DNA of 6,122 nucleotides from NCBI GenBank assembly GCA_900548085.1, contig URJF01000091.1, forward strand, positions 1 to 6,122. Reading direction: 5' to 3'. Of the stretch, positions 4,034 through 6,122 are shown in pieces (the first letter of the stretch is position 1; every line of letters begins with the position of its first letter). This stretch comes from an uncultured Oscillospiraceae bacterium (GTDB lineage Bacteria > Bacillota > Clostridia > Oscillospirales > Acutalibacteraceae). The position numbers and the translations under genes were made by a program. A model generated the notes under the pieces. The model was not told the origin of the DNA, did no database searches, and worked only from the letters and a program-made list of their open reading frames with translations.

Positions 4034-6122
4034 ATAGCACCTATTGTGCAACTGTCGGTTGCAAGTTTTTTATTATCTATAACTAAGTCCATATCAGGTT
4101 CATTATTTTTCTTAGGAAGACTCGTAAGAGCAATAGGTAAAACCTCATCAAACGATGTGACTGTAACAAAGTTGACAGCGTTTTTAACTTCGCTGCTTAT
4201 ATCTGCCAAATCTTTTTCATTAGCCTTTGGAATAATAACAGTATCACAGCCGGCTTTATATGCCGCCATAGACTTTTCTTTCAGTCCTCCGATTGGCAGT
4301 GCTTTGCCCTTTAATGAAATTTCACCGGTCATAGCGACCTTTGACTTGATAGGAATATTACAGAGTTCGCTGATAAGAGCAGTTGTAAGAGCAAGTCCTG
4401 CAGATGGACCATCCTTAGGTACTGCCGCTTCGGGAGCATGAATATGTATGTCCTTTTTCTTATAAAAGTCTTTTTCTATTCCATAACTCTCTGCTCTGCT
4501 GCGTACATAGCTTACAGCAGTCTTGGCACTTTCTTTCATAACGTCGCCTAAATTACCTGTAAGTTCAATTTTGCCGGTTCCGTCTAATGCAGATACTTCA
4601 ATTGGAAGTACCGTTCCGCCGACTTGTGTCCAGGCGAGACCATTTACCGTTCCGACCTGATCTATGTCGGAATAATAATCCTCAATGTATTTTTCAGTAC
4701 CCAAAAAATCAGAAATATTCTTTGCGCTGATTCTTACAGACTTGGCACCTTCGTCAAGCAGCAAAATCGCTTTTCTGCACAGGGCTGCAATTTCTTTTTT
4801 CAGTCCTCTTACACCTGCTTCTCTTGTGTAAGATTCAATAATTTTATAAACAGCATCGTCTGTAATTTTTAATTCCTTTGATGAAAGGCCATGTTTTTTC
4901 AGTTCTTCTTTGATTAAATGCTTTTTGGCAATATTAAACTTTTCATCATAAGTATATGAATTGAGCTCAATAATCTCCATTCTGTCGTACAACGGTGCAG
5001 AAATAGTAGAGGTATCATTGGCTGTTGTAACAAACATAACCTGACTGAGGTCGATAGGAAAATCAATGTAATGATCGGTAAAGCTGAAATTCTGTTCAGG
5101 GTCAAGAGCCTCTAACAGTGCAGACGACGGATCGCCCTTAAAATCTTTAACTAATTTGTCGATTTCATCCAACAAAATAATTGGGTTCATAACTCCTGAT
5201 TTAATTACTGCATCTACTATTTTACCGGGCATAGAACCGATATAAGTTCTCCTGTGTCCCCTGATTTCCGACTCATCGTAAATACCGCCAAGAGCTATTC
5301 TGACATACTTTCTGTTCATAGACTTAGCGAGTGATTTAACAATACTCGTTTTTCCGACTCCGGGAGGACCGTAAAGACAAAGAATCTGTCCGTTGTAATC
5401 AGGATTGCGTTTACGTGCAGCAAGTGCCTCAATAATACGCACCTTTACTTTGTCGAGTCCATAATGATCGGAGTCTAAAACTTTTCTCGATTTTTCGAGA
5501 TTAAGTGTTTCTTTTGTGAATTTACCAAAAGGTATTTCAAGGCATTTATCAATATAATTACGAACAACAGTGCCCTCGTGAGAACCTTGCGGCATTTTCA
5601 TAAGCTTGTCGCATTCTTTGAGCAGCTTGGATTTAATTTCGTCGCTGCATTTCAGCTTTTGAATTTTTGACTTATATTCATCTGCTTCCTCTGCCGGATT
5701 ATCACTGTCACCGAGCTGCTCGGCAATGATGCGCATTTCTTCACGCAAAAAGTAATCCTTTTGGTTTTGGTCAATTTCTTCGTGAACCTTTTTCGTAATT
5801 TCTGCTTCTAAATCTAAGGTGATTATTTCTTTTCTTAAATTTTTCAGCAGTACCTGTGCTCTTTCAAATGGGTCAATTTTATCCAAAACCTGTTGCTTCA
5901 ATGGGTAGTCAAAAAATGTATTAGAACATACATAATCGCACAATTCACCCACATCAGAAATTGAAATTATTTTTGAGACAACTTCATTTGATATTTTACC
6001 GAATATTCTGGCATATTCATTGAATTCAGACTTGATTGAGTGAGTATAAGCATCATTCTCCACAGAAGCTGAAGAATGATTATTTTCATGTGGCTCTGCG
6101 GCAACGAGATAATACGGCTTTG
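4030..6122 (-). CDS. lon: ATP-dependent Lon protease, N-terminus beyond the window
   Basis: Lon is a hexameric cytosolic AAA+ serine protease that degrades misfolded and specific regulatory proteins. About 696 residues are visible; the frame runs open to the right edge, so roughly the first hundred residues (most of the N-terminal LON substrate domain) are missing. Counting the GTG codon at 6061-6063 as residue 1, a helical/coiled-coil linker spans about 65-165, with QKDYFLREEMRII at 101-113. Walker A is GPPGVGKT (232-239), Walker B IILLDEID (295-302), a sensor-1-like N349 is in TTAND, an arginine-finger candidate is R361 in YDRMEII, and a sensor-2 candidate is R419 in REAGVRGL. The protease domain has the catalytic dyad S554 (PKDGPSAG) and K597 (GGLKEK). 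A polar tail of about 25 residues follows the protease domain. That GTG is not taken as the start, because coding continues upstream. The stop overlaps engB by 4 nt. Confidence 0.97.
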   Translation of the reverse strand, partial: KPYYLVAAEPHENNHSSASVENDAYTHSIKSEFNEYARIFGKISNEVVSKIISISDVGELCDYVCSNTFFDYPLKQQVLDKIDPFERAQVLLKNLRKEIITLDLEAEITKKVHEEIDQNQKDYFLREEMRIIAEQLGDSDNPAEEADEYKSKIQKLKCSDEIKSKLLKECDKLMKMPQGSHEGTVVRNYIDKCLEIPFGKFTKETLNLEKSRKVLDSDHYGLDKVKVRIIEALAARKRNPDYNGQILCLYGPPGVGKTSIVKSLAKSMNRKYVRIALGGIYDESEIRGHRRTYIGSMPGKIVDAVIKSGVMNPIILLDEIDKLVKDFKGDPSSALLEALDPEQNFSFTDHYIDFPIDLSQVMFVTTANDTSTISAPLYDRMEIIELNSYTYDEKFNIAKKHLIKEELKKHGLSSKELKITDDAVYKIIESYTREAGVRGLKKEIAALCRKAILLLDEGAKSVRISAKNISDFLGTEKYIEDYYSDIDQVGTVNGLAWTQVGGTVLPIEVSALDGTGKIELTGNLGDVMKESAKTAVSYVRSRAESYGIEKDFYKKKDIHIHAPEAAVPKDGPSAGLALTTALISELCNIPIKSKVAMTGEISLKGKALPIGGLKEKSMAAYKAGCDTVIIPKANEKDLADISSEVKNAVNFVTVTSFDEVLPIALTSLPKKNNEPDMDLVIDNKKLATDSCTIGAI
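4047..4063 (-). other. Small stem-loop just upstream of the engB ribosome site
   Basis: TGCAAC and GTTGCA form a perfect 6-bp stem around the 5-base loop CGACA in the last codons of lon. The stem ends four bases before the engB AGGTG (4038-4042). Ribosomes finishing lon would melt it, so it could strengthen the coupling of engB translation to lon, or mark an RNA processing site. The pairing is seen; any function is inference, and the stem is short enough to arise by chance. Confidence 0.35.

Noticed and set aside
4046..4441. 131-codon open frame on the plus strand, opposite the 3' part of lon
   Set aside because: It is a shadow of the Lon protease domain, whose conserved residues explain the codons; no start signals are seen.
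6061..6063. GTG as the start of lon
   Set aside because: The frame stays open for 19 more codons to the window edge, no ribosome site precedes it, and Lon proteins carry about a hundred more N-terminal residues.
1..6122. CRISPR array, insertion sequence or a new defence-like system
   Set aside because: No regularly spaced repeats, transposase, nuclease cassette or unknown gene cluster occurs; every gene belongs to a recognised family.

Overview
The window is a compact stretch of chromosome from a low-GC bacterium. It most likely belongs to the anaerobic Clostridia (Ruminococcus/Eubacterium-like Firmicutes). This rests on the AT-rich composition, the strong AGGAGG-type ribosome sites, the YerC/YecD-type TrpR relative, the lon-engB gene order also known from Bacillus, and the clostridial look of the diaminopimelate decarboxylase. 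No taxon-specific marker is present, so the placement is inference. Every gene lies on the minus strand, so transcription runs from high to low coordinates.

Layout in transcription order. First comes lon (ATP-dependent protease), whose N-terminal part lies beyond the right edge. Its stop overlaps the start of engB/ysxC (ribosome-assembly GTPase) by 4 nt. A lysA-type decarboxylase follows 13 nt later. A strong intrinsic terminator sits 5 nt after the lysA stop and closes this unit. A well-formed promoter overlaps the distal T-tract of that terminator and starts a second unit: yerC (TrpR-family regulator), a class I SAM-dependent methyltransferase overlapping yerC by 14 nt, and hslO (Hsp33) 3 nt further on. 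Last, a separate sigma-A-like promoter drives a tRNA-Val(UAC) gene whose 3' end is cut off by the left edge.

How the genes relate. Lon and Hsp33 are both protein quality-control factors, and EngB acts in 50S assembly, so much of the window serves protein homeostasis and translation. LysA (last step of lysine synthesis) and the methyltransferase have no evident functional link to these neighbours. The small regulator YerC is the first gene of its unit, and an imperfect palindrome covers its own -10 box, so autoregulation is possible but unproven.

Coding density is very high, and no gene-free stretch exceeds 100 bases. I see no mobile element, CRISPR array or clearly novel multi-gene system. 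The points worth a second look are local: a divergent active-site motif in the LysA-like protein, an altered glycine loop in the methyltransferase, compact overlapping regulatory signals, and short hairpins beside the engB start and in the tRNA leader.
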